From: Zunongwangia pacifica
GTDB lineage: Bacteria > Bacteroidota > Bacteroidia > Flavobacteriales > Flavobacteriaceae
Direction of reading: 5' to 3'
NCBI RefSeq assembly: GCF_023499215.1
Contig: NZ_JAKHSK010000030.1
Span: forward strand, 1 to 59,604
Length of the DNA: 59,604 bases
Shown here: positions 45,604 through 54,535 of the stretch, piece by piece
How the letters are laid out: the number at the start of each line of letters is the position of its first letter
Numbering within the stretch: the stretch's first letter is position 1
Position numbers and translations under genes: made by a program
The notes under the pieces: generated by a model
Told to the model about the DNA's origin: nothing
Seen by the model: the letters and a program-made list of their open reading frames with translations, nothing else
Database searches by the model: none

Positions 45604-46721
45604 TTTTTTAAATAGAGAAAAAGGCTTTCTAAAAGTTCCCCATCATCACCATGATACTGCCAAAACATGGCACCACCCAGGTTTTCAGTTTTGATAAATT
45701 CGGCTTTCTTTTTTAAAGATACAGGATCATCGTACGTAATAAAGATCTGGTCTTTCGCATTCCATAAATAAGGGGCCTGTGCCGCCTCGTCCCAGTAACG
45801 ATGATATTTCCCGGAACGTAAACTATCTTTTATCGAAGAATAATTTAAAGAAAATGTCTGGCCTTTTGCTGGTTGATATAATCCATTGTTTTTAGGGTTT
45901 ACTTTCTTCCAGCCGCGCCCATAAAAAGGTGCGCCAATAACTAATTTAGAGGGATCTGCACCAGCCTCGATATAGCTTTTAACCACCTGTGCGGTACTTT
46001 GTTTATATTTTTTAGGGTCTGTTTCTGAAGTCGATAAATTGGTATGATGAGCGGTTGAAGTATGCCAATCGTCATGATAATCATAACACATGATATTAAT
46101 GAAATCCACAACTTTAGCAATTTTATCGATTTCAATATGTTTTAAATAATCCGGTTTAGGAGCAGTAGCTACGCTTAATAAATATTGATTGTTTGTTTTT
46201 GCTGAAAAAGAGTCTAATTTTTGCCGAATTTTAGCGAGTAAGAGCGTGAAATTTTCTTTGTATTCTGGCAGAAATGCGCTGGTTTCTTTGTTTTTAGGGT
46301 ATTCCCAATCTAAATCGATTCCATCTAATCGATAGTTCTGCAAAAACTGAAGCGCACTATTGGCAAATCGTGTTCTGGAACTATCACTACTGGCTACAGA
46401 AGGGAAACTTGCTGCATTGGCCCAACCCCCAACCGAAATTAGCAGTTTTAGGGTTGGATTTTTAGACTTTAAGGTATTTAGGGTTTTAAAATGTTTAGGG
46501 TCATCTTCATTGGTTATGTTTATTTCTCCGTTTTCAATTTTGGCAAAAGCATAATTTAAATGCGTTAGTTTTTCAGCATGAATAGGATGTTCAGATTTTT
46601 CCATCAGGTCTCCAAAAACATAGCCAATAATTTTGTATTCTTTAGAGGTGTGTTGCTGTGCAACAAGTAGATTTCCAAAGAAATATATGAAGAAAAGGAA
46701 GGTATGCTTTGCGATTTTCAT
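45600..46721 (-). CDS. secreted GH18 family glycoside hydrolase (chitinase-like)
   Basis: A 373-residue exported enzyme. A signal peptide (MKIAKHTFLFFIYFFGNLLVAQ) follows the ATG at 46721; a longer frame from a TTG at 46736 would add five residues before it. The GH18 catalytic motif DGIDLDWEYP (DxxDxDxE) is intact with Glu as the acid/base. Other signatures are KLLISVGGWANAASF, DFINIMCYDYHDDWH and LVIGAPFYGRGWK, and GGAMFWQYHGD near the end. It should cut beta-1,4-N-acetylglucosamine polymers such as chitin or peptidoglycan-related chains outside the cytoplasm. Confidence 0.93.
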   Translation of the reverse strand: MKIAKHTFLFFIYFFGNLLVAQQHTSKEYKIIGYVFGDLMEKSEHPIHAEKLTHLNYAFAKIENGEINITNEDDPKHFKTLNTLKSKNPTLKLLISVGGWANAASFPSVASSDSSRTRFANSALQFLQNYRLDGIDLDWEYPKNKETSAFLPEYKENFTLLLAKIRQKLDSFSAKTNNQYLLSVATAPKPDYLKHIEIDKIAKVVDFINIMCYDYHDDWHTSTAHHTNLSTSETDPKKYKQSTAQVVKSYIEAGADPSKLVIGAPFYGRGWKKVNPKNNGLYQPAKGQTFSLNYSSIKDSLRSGKYHRYWDEAAQAPYLWNAKDQIFITYDDPVSLKKKAEFIKTENLGGAMFWQYHGDDGELLESLFLYLKK

Positions 46722-46771
46722 TAAGCCGATTTTCAAGATTTTTTTAAATTTAGAAAAAATATAGGCTAAGT

Positions 46772-46799
46772 TTGATAAAGCTGGATAATCTTAACTTTG
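46772..46799 (+). promoter_or_regulatory. promoter candidate for the NTF2-like gene
   Basis: TTG at 46772-46774, spacer of 17 bp, TAACTTTG at 46792-46799. The box ends 6 bp before the ATG at 46806, so transcription would start at about the start codon and the message may be leaderless. Confidence 0.5.
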
Positions 46800-46805
46800 T
46801 TTTAT

Positions 46806-47258
46806 ATGAAAGCGATTTTATACGTAGTTTTTCTGTTTGCTTTTAGTGTGGTAAATGCACAAAGTGAAACCGAAAATGTAAAAAAAACGATCGATTCTTT
46901 TTTTGATTCTTTCCACGCTCAGGATTCTGTTGGCATGAAAAGTTTTGTCTCCCAAAAGGTAATCATCCAATCGGTAGGAGAGAATCAGCAAGGTGCAGTG
47001 GGGATACACAAAACTTCGCTTTCAGACTTTTTAAAGGCAATTGCCAGTATTCCCAAGGAGGTTAGTTTTAAAGAAGAGCTTTTGGATTATCAAATTTCGA
47101 TTGATGGGAATATGGCCAATGTTTGGACACCTTATAATTTTTATTTTAAAGGCAGATTTAGTCATTGTGGAGTAAATTCTTTTCAATTAGTAAAGATCAA
47201 CGGTAAATGGCAAATAATTTATATTATTGATACGCGCAGAAAAGAAGGATGTGAATAA
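46806..47258 (+). CDS. exported NTF2-like protein
   Basis: A 150-residue exported protein. Signal peptide MKAILYVVFLFAFSVVNAQ is followed by ENVKKTIDSFFDSFHAQDSVGMKSFV and DYQISIDGNMANVWTPYNFYFKGRFSHCGVNSFQLVKINGKWQIIYI, a SnoaL/NTF2-like cone fold by sequence style. Such domains bind small ligands or act as isomerases; no catalytic residue is obvious. ATG at 46806 is chosen because the upstream TTG lies inside the promoter box. Confidence 0.82.
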   Translation: MKAILYVVFLFAFSVVNAQSETENVKKTIDSFFDSFHAQDSVGMKSFVSQKVIIQSVGENQQGAVGIHKTSLSDFLKAIASIPKEVSFKEELLDYQISIDGNMANVWTPYNFYFKGRFSHCGVNSFQLVKINGKWQIIYIIDTRRKEGCE

Positions 47259-47290
47259 AAAGCCATCAAATAAAATAAATGATGGCTTTA
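47259..47290. terminator. bidirectional terminator
   Basis: AAAGCCATCA and TGATGGCTTT form a 10-bp stem with an 11-nt loop between convergent genes (NTF2-like and alcohol dehydrogenase). A tract on the left and T-rich on the right support both directions. Confidence 0.8.
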
Positions 47291-47315
47291 ATATAAACTT
47301 TTGGATTTATTCTTT

Positions 47316-48320
47316 TTATGGTTTTAGAACCACTCTAAACCGGGCTTCATTATCCATCATTTTCTGGTAAGCATTTTTAACATCAGAAAGCGGATATTCC
47401 TCGATCATTGGTTTTGTACCGCTTAAGGCACTAAAATTTAAAGTATCTTCACTATCCATGGCTGTTCCGCTTGCCCAACCTGCAACCGCATTTTTTCCCA
47501 TGATTAATTGAAATGGAGAAACCGAAAGTGGATCGCCGGTAGCACCAACGATAAGAAGTTTACCGTTTGGTCCCAGCCCATCAACTACACTACTAATTGC
47601 TTCACTATTTGGTGCTGTTGCCAAAATTAATGATGCACCTCCTAATTTTTGTAATTCGTCTACAGTATCCTGCTCTTTTGCATTTATAAAATGATGCGCA
47701 CCAAGATCTGAAGCTAATGATTTTTTATCATCGCTGGTGGAGATGGCAACGGTACGCATGCCCATTTTTGCGGCATATTGAATGGCTAAATGGCCCAATC
47801 CACCAATTCCCTGAATAGCGACTACATTACCGGGTTTGATTCCTGAATTTCTTAGCGCATTAAAAACCGTGATCCCTGCGCAAAGTAACGGAGCAGCCTC
47901 AGCAGAAGATAACTCATCCGGAACACTGGCAATCGCTTCCTGTGGTGCCGTCATAAATTCGGCATAGCCGCCATCATAAGAAATACCACTAATTTTTGCA
48001 TTCTGGCAATTGATAAAATCACCACGTCGACAGGGTTCGCATTCAAAACAATGACCACCATGCCAACCCACACCAACACGTTGTCCTTCTTTCCATTGGG
48101 TAACACGTTCTCCTACTTGTTCGACGATTCCTACAACTTCATGTCCCGGGATTCTTGGATATTCAATAGGCATCACCCCTTCTTTGGTAATGGCATCGCT
48201 ATGGCAAATACCACATGCTTCAATTTTAATTAAAACCTCGTTTTCTTTTGGTGAAGGTTTGTCCACATCGACGTATTCAAATTCACCACCTTTTTCTTTT
48301 ACTTGTACTGCTTTCATCAT
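47316..48320 (-). CDS. zinc-dependent alcohol dehydrogenase
   Basis: A 334-residue medium-chain dehydrogenase/reductase of the AdhP type. Catalytic zinc ligands are in CGICHSD (Cys39) and GHEVVG (His60 with Glu61). The structural zinc site is formed by four Cys at about 91, 94, 97 and 105 (CFECEPC...C). The cofactor fold has VAIQGIGGLGHLAIQYAAKMG. It would oxidise or reduce alcohols and aldehydes with NAD(P)H; substrate unknown. Two adjacent ATG codons (48320 and 48317) could start it. Confidence 0.94.
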   Translation of the reverse strand: MMKAVQVKEKGGEFEYVDVDKPSPKENEVLIKIEACGICHSDAITKEGVMPIEYPRIPGHEVVGIVEQVGERVTQWKEGQRVGVGWHGGHCFECEPCRRGDFINCQNAKISGISYDGGYAEFMTAPQEAIASVPDELSSAEAAPLLCAGITVFNALRNSGIKPGNVVAIQGIGGLGHLAIQYAAKMGMRTVAISTSDDKKSLASDLGAHHFINAKEQDTVDELQKLGGASLILATAPNSEAISSVVDGLGPNGKLLIVGATGDPLSVSPFQLIMGKNAVAGWASGTAMDSEDTLNFSALSGTKPMIEEYPLSDVKNAYQKMMDNEARFRVVLKP

Positions 48321-48378
48321 TCACTTTTTTTACTGACTTAATTTACAAAATCAGATAGTGAAGATTTCTAAGTCTTTG

Positions 48379-49074
48379 TTAAATAAATATATCGGTGATT
48401 TCATCAGCTTTAGAAGAGATAAGTACTACGATACCGTTATTCATTGCATGAAGCAACATAGGCCAATATAATTCCCGATTTTGGACCTTTAATCTTCCGA
48501 AGAAATATCCTGCAATGATTCTGGGGAAAATCAGGATAAATAAAATAAGATTAAATTCGAAACCTGAAACGTAATTCCAAACATGCACATAGCCAAAAAT
48601 TACGGCTGAAAGTATCCAGATTAACCGGTAATACTTATGAAGGTAATATTGGAGTTTTTTCATCTTCTTTTCAGGAATAATCGATTTCAGGAATAAAAAG
48701 ATGATAAAAACAGTTAATAGGAGTAAACTGTATTTTAAAATCAAATGCGCTTCGGCAGGAATAAAAGGAAGGCTTATAAATAAAATCCACGAACAGATAA
48801 AGACCAGGATTTCATTTTGCGAAGGCTTAATGAGACTTCTAAAAAGACACTCTTCCATGATTGGCGCGATGATTACAGCCAGGATAAAAAATACCAACGG
48901 ATTGTCGGTCATCATCTCATAGATTTCTGTCTGCTGATAACGATCGAAATCTAATTCAGGAAATATCGTATTTAAAACGCCCATTCCCATAAAAAACAGA
49001 AAGTAGCACGCCATAGTTAGAAAATAATGACGAAAAAGGTTTTTTATTTTGGAAGCTGGGCTTAATGTGTACAA
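48379..49074 (-). CDS. CPBP family intramembrane metalloprotease
   Basis: A 231-residue polytopic membrane protein. The CPBP/Abi motifs are present: APIMEECLFRSLI (EExxxR, Glu74-75 and Arg79), FGYVHVWNY (first His) and LLHAMNNGIV (second His). Family members cleave membrane proteins or process peptides; in bacteria some give self-immunity to bacteriocins. No bacteriocin gene is nearby. The start codon is TTG; an ATG 20 codons downstream (MACYFLFF) is possible. Confidence 0.88.
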   Translation of the reverse strand: MYTLSPASKIKNLFRHYFLTMACYFLFFMGMGVLNTIFPELDFDRYQQTEIYEMMTDNPLVFFILAVIIAPIMEECLFRSLIKPSQNEILVFICSWILFISLPFIPAEAHLILKYSLLLLTVFIIFLFLKSIIPEKKMKKLQYYLHKYYRLIWILSAVIFGYVHVWNYVSGFEFNLILFILIFPRIIAGYFFGRLKVQNRELYWPMLLHAMNNGIVVLISSKADEITDIFI

Positions 49075-49167
49075 TGATTTTTGCTGTATTTTGCTCGATA
49101 ATCGAGATGACTCGAAATAAAAAAATAATTTTCTAATAACTACCTTATGGGCTTGCTCTTAGGTAAT

Positions 49168-49626
49168 TTACTGACTCATATAATAATTAATAATTTCTAC
49201 ATCATTAATTATATTATTATTTTCCTTAATGATGCTGAAGCCCTTACGTTCAAAAAATGGTCTTGCCGTTTTACTAACGTTGGAAGTTAGTTGATTACAA
49301 CCAAGTTCTATCGATTTACGTTGAAGGCCTTCAAATATCTTACTGGCAATTCCCTTCCTCAGGAAATCTTTATGAACATACATAAAATCGATATAATCCT
49401 TATCTAAGGATCCAAATCCAACTATTTTACGGTTAATTTCAGCAATTAAAACATACTGGTTAGCCAGCATGGATTTCCAACGTTCTTTATTCTTCACAGT
49501 ACTCGCCCAGGCTTCAGTCTGTTTTTCGCTGTAATCGCTGTTGGGAATATTTTTGATAGCTTCCAAAAATAAGTCTTGCATTTCTTCCAGATCACTATAA
49601 TTTGCTTCTCTAACATTTATATTCAA
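49168..49626 (-). CDS. GNAT family N-acetyltransferase
   Basis: A 152-residue acetyl-CoA dependent transferase. The core pattern is visible: VLIAEINRKIVGFGSLD, DFMYVHKDFLRKGIASKIFEGLQRKS (acetyl-CoA P-loop R-x-x-G-I-A/G) and ARPFFERKGFSII. Substrate cannot be predicted. It lies 44 bp downstream of the serine dehydratase gene on the same strand. Confidence 0.92.
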   Translation of the reverse strand: MNINVREANYSDLEEMQDLFLEAIKNIPNSDYSEKQTEAWASTVKNKERWKSMLANQYVLIAEINRKIVGFGSLDKDYIDFMYVHKDFLRKGIASKIFEGLQRKSIELGCNQLTSNVSKTARPFFERKGFSIIKENNNIINDVEIINYYMSQ

Positions 49627-49669
49627 GACACCATATTTTTAAGATCAAAAAATAAATGCATTAGTACGA

Positions 49670-51094
49670 TTAACAGTCACTAAGACTTACTTTTACTGCA
49701 AGTCCGCCCTCACTGGTCTCTTTATACTTAGAATTCATATCTTTTGCCGTGTCCCACATGGTAGCGATTACTTTGTCTAATGGCACTTTTGCTTTTGTAG
49801 CATCGCTTTCTAGGGCAATTTCGGCAGCATTAATCGCTTTAATGGCTCCCATGGCATTACGTTCTATACATGGCACCTGCACCAATCCGGCAATAGGATC
49901 ACAGGTTAAACCAAGGTGATGTTCCATAGCGATTTCACTGGCCATTAAAACCTGCGCTGGTGTCCCGCCAAGTAATTCGGTTAATCCACCGGCGGCCATC
50001 GCCGAGGAGACACCTATTTCTGCCTGGCATCCACCCATTGCGGCAGAGATGGTGGCTCCTTTTTTAAATAAACTACCAATTTCTCCGGCAACCAGCATAA
50101 AACGTTTCATATCTTCAAAAGTAGCCTCATGATTTTCGATGACCATATAGTACATCATCACGGCAGGAACTGTACCGGCGCTACCATTTGTTGGTGCCGT
50201 TACCACGCGCCCTAAACTGGCATTAACTTCGTTTACACTTAGGGCAAAGCAACTTACCCATTTTAAGATTTGGCGAAATTTTACTTCGGTATTTCTAATG
50301 GCATTTATCCAGCTTTCAGGAGAATCGTATTGTTCTTCGCCAATAAGACGTTGATGCATTTCGAAAGCGCGACGTTTTACACTTAATCCACCTGGTAAAG
50401 TGCCTTCAGTATGGCAGCCAATATACATCGATTCCAGCATGGTATTCCATATTTGTTGAAGGCCGGCATCGATCTGCTCATCGTTTCTTAAAGAACGTTC
50501 ATTTTGCAATACCAATTGAGAGATGCTAAGGTCTTCAGCGTTGCAGTAATCTAAAAGTTGATTCGCAGTTTCTACCGGAAAAGGAAATTCCTCAAATTTA
50601 TCCTGTTTCTTTTTCGCATTTTTTCGGGTCTTTTTAACTACAAATCCACCTCCTATAGAAAAGAAAGACGACGAGCATTTTTTGCCATTTTTAAGGGTGG
50701 CCCTAAAAATCATTCCGTTAGGATGAAAATCCAGAAATTTACGATTGAATTTTATATCGGTTTCAAAATTAAAAGGAAGATCTATTTCTTTATTAAAGGA
50801 AAGGATCTTTTGTTCTTTTATTGCTGAAATCTCGGTTTCAATTAGTGAAATATCCATTGTTACCGGGTCGTGACCGCATAAACCTAATAAAGTCGCAACA
50901 TCTGTAGCATGACCTTTTCCTGTTAAAGAAAGCGAGCCGTAAAGATCGATATGAATTTTTTCTACCTCATTAAATAGATTTTTAGCCTTAAGCTCTAAGA
51001 TCCATCGTTGGGCAGCACGCCATGGTCCTAAAGTGTGAGAACTGGACGGGCCTACGCCAACCTTTAACATGTCGAATACGCTAATACATTCCAT
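49670..51094 (-). CDS. sdaA: L-serine dehydratase (iron-sulphur type)
   Basis: Converts L-serine to pyruvate and ammonia with a [4Fe-4S] cluster. The 474-residue single-chain form combines the beta domain (VFDMLKVGVGPSSSHTLGPWRAA) and the alpha domain (GRVVTAPTNGSAGTVPAVMMYY, AAMGGCQAEIGVSSAMAAGG, LTCDPIAGLVQVPCIERN) with the cluster cysteines. C-terminus ends with a Ser-Asp-Cys, and a C-terminal Cys is used as a cluster ligand in characterised relatives. The gene is divergent from dnaK. Confidence 0.96.
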   Translation of the reverse strand: MECISVFDMLKVGVGPSSSHTLGPWRAAQRWILELKAKNLFNEVEKIHIDLYGSLSLTGKGHATDVATLLGLCGHDPVTMDISLIETEISAIKEQKILSFNKEIDLPFNFETDIKFNRKFLDFHPNGMIFRATLKNGKKCSSSFFSIGGGFVVKKTRKNAKKKQDKFEEFPFPVETANQLLDYCNAEDLSISQLVLQNERSLRNDEQIDAGLQQIWNTMLESMYIGCHTEGTLPGGLSVKRRAFEMHQRLIGEEQYDSPESWINAIRNTEVKFRQILKWVSCFALSVNEVNASLGRVVTAPTNGSAGTVPAVMMYYMVIENHEATFEDMKRFMLVAGEIGSLFKKGATISAAMGGCQAEIGVSSAMAAGGLTELLGGTPAQVLMASEIAMEHHLGLTCDPIAGLVQVPCIERNAMGAIKAINAAEIALESDATKAKVPLDKVIATMWDTAKDMNSKYKETSEGGLAVKVSLSDC

Positions 51095-51270
51095 ATCGAA
51101 AATTTATGCAAACAAATGTATAATTTAAGGCACAGATTCAGAAATAAAAAGTTAGTAGTAACTGCCTAATTATACACAATTGATTGAAGACTCTGCAAAA
51201 GTTTCATTGATTTTTCTTCAAAATCGATGTGTTCAACAATGTTTCTGCCAACCTGTCATAAGTTTTTTGC

Positions 51271-51285
51271 TGGCATAAAGATTGA
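51271..51285 (+). promoter_or_regulatory. sigma-54-like element upstream of dnaK
   Basis: TGGCAT, 5 bp, TTGA fits the spacing of the -24/-12 consensus TGGCAC-N5-TTGC with two mismatches, one of them in the -12 GC. TGCCA at 51246-51250 and TGGCA at 51271-51275 also form an inverted repeat. No CIRCE operator and no TAnnTTTG box were found upstream of dnaK. Confidence 0.35.
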
Positions 51286-51335
51286 CTTTTAGAGAGCGAA
51301 ACAATGAATAAAATATTAAATCAACGTATAAAGTT

Positions 51336-53255
51336 ATGAGTAAGATAATTGGAATTGACTTAGGTACAACTAACTCCTGCGTTTCAGTTATGGAAGGTAA
51401 CGAGCCTACGGTAATCCCTAATGCCGAAGGTAAAAGAACAACACCTTCTGTAATTGCTTTTGTAGAAGGTGGTGAAATAAAAGTTGGGGACCCTGCAAAA
51501 AGACAGGCCGTAACCAATCCAGAGAAAACAATCGCTTCGATTAAAAGATTTATGGGAAATAAATTCTCTGAATCTGAAAGAGAAGCAGGACGTGTGGCTT
51601 ATAAAGTTAAAAAAGGAGATAATGATACCCCTCGGGTAGATATCGATGGTCGTCTTTACACTCCGCAGGAACTTTCAGCAATGATCCTTCAGAAAATGAA
51701 GAAAACTGCTGAAGATTATTTAGGGCAGGATGTTACTGAAGCTGTTATTACAGTACCAGCTTATTTTAATGATTCTCAGCGTCAGGCTACCAAAGAAGCC
51801 GGTGAAATCGCTGGTCTTAAAGTAAGACGTATTATTAACGAACCAACCGCTGCTGCACTTGCTTACGGTTTGGATAAAAAATCAACTGACCAAAAAATCG
51901 CGGTTTATGACCTTGGTGGTGGTACTTTCGATATTTCTATCCTGGAACTAGGTGATGGTGTATTTGAAGTATTATCTACAAATGGTGATACCCACCTTGG
52001 TGGTGATGATTTTGATGAAGTAATTATCGATTGGTTAGCAGATACGTTCCAGAAAGCTGAAGATATCGATCTTAGAAAAGATCCTATGGCGTTACAACGT
52101 CTAAAAGAAGCTGCGGAAAAAGCTAAAATCGAATTGTCTTCATCTTCTCAAACAGAGATCAACCTACCTTATGTTACCGCTACAGCTAGTGGACCAAAAC
52201 ACCTGGTAGAGACATTAACAAGATCTAAGTTTGAGCAGTTAGCAGCCGAACTAGTTACAAGATCTATGGAGCCGGTTAAAAAGGCGCTTCAGGATGCAGG
52301 TCTTTCTAAAAGCGATATTGATGAGGTAATTTTAGTAGGTGGTTCTACCCGTATTCCTAAAATTCAGGAAGAAGTAGAAAGTTTCTTCGGAAAAAAACCT
52401 TCTAAAGGAGTAAACCCAGATGAGGTAGTATCTATTGGTGCTGCAATTCAGGGTGGTGTACTAACTGGTGATGTTAAGGATGTATTGTTATTAGATGTTA
52501 CTCCACTTTCTTTAGGTATTGAAACTATGGGTGGTGTAAACACTAAACTTATCGAAGCGAATACAACTATTCCTTCTAAAAAGTCCCAAACATTCTCTAC
52601 CGCGGCAGATAATCAGCCATCAGTAGAAATTCACGTACTACAGGGTGAGCGTCCAATGGCAGCCGATAATAAAACGATTGGTAGATTCCATTTAGATGGT
52701 ATTCCACCAGCGCCAAGAGGAACTCCTCAAATTGAAGTAACTTTCGATATCGATGCCAACGGTATTATCAAAGTAAGTGCTACAGATAAAGCAACCGGAA
52801 AATCTCAGGATATCCGTATCGAAGCTTCTTCTGGATTAACCGAAGAAGAAATCGCTAAAATGAAGCAGGAAGCTGAAGCAAATGCTGATGCCGATAAGAA
52901 AGCGAAAGAAAAAGTAGATAAGCTTAATGAAGCTGATGGAATGATCTTCCAGACAGAAAAGCAATTAAAAGAGTTTGGAGATAAACTTTCTGATGATAAG
53001 AAAAAGCCTATCGAAGACGCTTTAGCAGAACTTAAGAAAGCTTACGAAACTAAAGAAGTTGAAACTATTCAGCCAGCATTAGACAAATTGAATGAAGCAT
53101 GGAAAACAGCTTCAGAAGAAATGTATAAGGCACAAGCTGAAGCTCAGGGTGGTGCTCAACAAGGAGCAACCGGAGCTGAAGGAGGTCAAGCCGGAGGCGG
53201 AGAAGCCAAAGGTGGAGATGATGTAGAAGATGTTGACTTCGAGGAAGTGAAATAA
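51336..53255 (+). CDS. dnaK: molecular chaperone DnaK (Hsp70)
   Basis: A 639-residue ATP-dependent chaperone. The nucleotide-binding domain (1-385) has [53 protein letters not shown] and [13 protein letters not shown]; the substrate-binding domain has [14 protein letters not shown]; the helical lid ends with a Gly-rich tail and the terminal EEVK. Grown under heat or envelope stress it refolds proteins with DnaJ and GrpE, which are not in this window. Its promoter differs from the housekeeping type. A strong terminator follows. Confidence 0.98.
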   Translation: MSKIIGIDLGTTNSCVSVMEGNEPTVIPNAEGKRTTPSVIAFVEGGEIKVGDPAKRQAVTNPEKTIASIKRFMGNKFSESEREAGRVAYKVKKGDNDTPRVDIDGRLYTPQELSAMILQKMKKTAEDYLGQDVTEAVITVPAYFNDSQRQATKEAGEIAGLKVRRIINEPTAAALAYGLDKKSTDQKIAVYDLGGGTFDISILELGDGVFEVLSTNGDTHLGGDDFDEVIIDWLADTFQKAEDIDLRKDPMALQRLKEAAEKAKIELSSSSQTEINLPYVTATASGPKHLVETLTRSKFEQLAAELVTRSMEPVKKALQDAGLSKSDIDEVILVGGSTRIPKIQEEVESFFGKKPSKGVNPDEVVSIGAAIQGGVLTGDVKDVLLLDVTPLSLGIETMGGVNTKLIEANTTIPSKKSQTFSTAADNQPSVEIHVLQGERPMAADNKTIGRFHLDGIPPAPRGTPQIEVTFDIDANGIIKVSATDKATGKSQDIRIEASSGLTEEEIAKMKQEAEANADADKKAKEKVDKLNEADGMIFQTEKQLKEFGDKLSDDKKKPIEDALAELKKAYETKEVETIQPALDKLNEAWKTASEEMYKAQAEAQGGAQQGATGAEGGQAGGGEAKGGDDVEDVDFEEVK

Positions 53256-53277
53256 GCTTCATCCAGATATTTGATAA

Positions 53278-53307
53278 AAAGCCGCTGATTTTTCAGCGGC
53301 TTTTTTT
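53278..53307 (+). terminator. terminator after dnaK
   Basis: AAAGCCGCTGA and TCAGCGGCTTT pair around a TTTT loop and are followed by a T run. It ends immediately before the conserved leader of the next lipoprotein gene. Confidence 0.9.
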
Positions 53308-53309
53308 GT

Positions 53310-53359
53310 ACGCAACCTTTTAGGATTTTTAGCATCTACTTATAAATCAATCAAATGTT
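53310..53359 (+). promoter_or_regulatory. conserved leader motif, copy B
   Basis: ACGCAACC at 53310-53317, a T-rich stretch, AGCATCT and an A-rich run up to the ATG at 53360. The AACC-to-ATG distance is 46 bp, the same as in copy C, and 34 of 46 positions agree between copies B and C. Confidence 0.55.
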
Positions 53360-53710
53360 ATGATCAGAAAACTACCAATTTTAATAGTAGCAATGTTACT
53401 ATTTTCATGTTCAGACGATGATGATTCTAATTGTCCCGGTGGAATAAATGAAACTTGGTTTACTAGTTTTAAATCTGAACTGAACGCTAATTGCGGAACT
53501 GAAGTATCGATTTTTAGAGGTGATTATGAGGGACAGATTGTTTACTATGAATTAATAACTGATCCTACAGTAAATTTTCAAGCAATAATAACATTTTACG
53601 ACTGCAGCGGAAATGTTGTAGCCGAATTAACTGCAAAAGAAAGTAATGCGTACTTAGAAAATGAAGGCCGGGATGATATAAAGGTTTTTACCTGCTCTTC
53701 TTCAGATTAA
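53360..53710 (+). CDS. small lipoprotein, unknown function
   Basis: A 116-residue lipoprotein. Signal peptide MIRKLPILIVAMLLFS precedes Cys17, then DDDDS. The mature protein has Cys in NCPGG, NCGTE, DCSGN and FTCSS, which could form disulphides in the periplasm or outside. It contains RGDYEGQIVYYELITDP but no recognised domain. Starts right after the dnaK terminator and has a leader shared with two other lipoprotein genes. Confidence 0.75.
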   Translation: MIRKLPILIVAMLLFSCSDDDDSNCPGGINETWFTSFKSELNANCGTEVSIFRGDYEGQIVYYELITDPTVNFQAIITFYDCSGNVVAELTAKESNAYLENEGRDDIKVFTCSSSD

Positions 53711-53849
53711 ACGATAACACAGTGATGTCCACTTTTCCATACTTTAACTCACTTAAATTTACACGCTTTGTACAGATTCTTAGGATTAAAAAACTAGTAT
53801 CTTTTAAAGAAATACTTAAAAATATCAAATAACTAAATTCAAATTACAA

Positions 53850-54431
53850 ATGAAAAAACTTTTACTTCTATGTCTATTAACCTGTCTTAGCCTATCTTGT
53901 AGTAATGATGATGATTCAACAAATTTTAGGTATGAGCCATATAATTTGAGCCTTGGTTCTTTAAGTAATTGTTCAATGCTTGAAGTTGCTTGCCCCAGTG
54001 GCGTCACTTGTGACGAGAACTATAGTTATCGTGCTTATAGCTATTCGGATGAGGATTTTCAAATTTATATAAGTTTCGATACAGACATCATTAATAATTT
54101 TTCTGAAGAGAGTATTCGTGAAAATTTTAATTATATGAATTTTGTATTTCGTTTTCCAGAGCACTCGAACGAAAATGTTAGCTATTATTACAGTACTCTA
54201 AATCCTATCAGAACTTTAAATGAAACTACTGGAGAAGGAGCTAACTTCAGAATCAATAGTTTTGAAAATGGAGTTTTAAATGTAACATTATTTGGGTATA
54301 CAAATAAGATTTCAAAAACAACTATCTCGGATGATGCAGATTGTTACAGTGGTGACGTTGGTGGTATGTGTGCTGAAACTATTGATGCAGATATAAAATA
54401 TAGTATAGATTTAAGTTTTTGTTTTGAGTAA
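53850..54431 (+). CDS. lipoprotein, unknown function
   Basis: A 193-residue lipoprotein; signal peptide ends at Cys17 (LSLSCSNDDDS). The mature part is rich in aromatic and Ser/Asn residues with several Cys (NCSMLEVACPSGVTC, DCYSG, MCAET, SFCFE). It looks like a beta-rich extracellular domain. No family recognised. The leader carries TTAGGATT and TAGTATCT, parts of the motif in copies A and B, but in a different spacing. Confidence 0.75.
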   Translation: MKKLLLLCLLTCLSLSCSNDDDSTNFRYEPYNLSLGSLSNCSMLEVACPSGVTCDENYSYRAYSYSDEDFQIYISFDTDIINNFSEESIRENFNYMNFVFRFPEHSNENVSYYYSTLNPIRTLNETTGEGANFRINSFENGVLNVTLFGYTNKISKTTISDDADCYSGDVGGMCAETIDADIKYSIDLSFCFE

Positions 54432-54489
54432 GCTTTGAAAAATAATTTTAGATGAGTAAACGTTGATTTTTCAGTGACTTTTTACAGAT

Positions 54490-54535
54490 AACCTCTTTGA
54501 GTTTTCTGCATTTACTTAAAAATTAATTAACTATT
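54490..54535 (+). promoter_or_regulatory. conserved leader motif, copy C
   Basis: AACCT, T-rich stretch, TGCATTTACTTA and an A/T run to the ATG at 54536, ungapped and 74% identical to copy B over 46 bases. The ACGC of copies A and B is GAT here, so the 5' edge is less conserved. Confidence 0.55.

Noticed and set aside
51095-51335. CIRCE operator upstream of dnaK
   Set aside because: The TTAGCACTC and GAGTGCTAA arms were looked for and not found.
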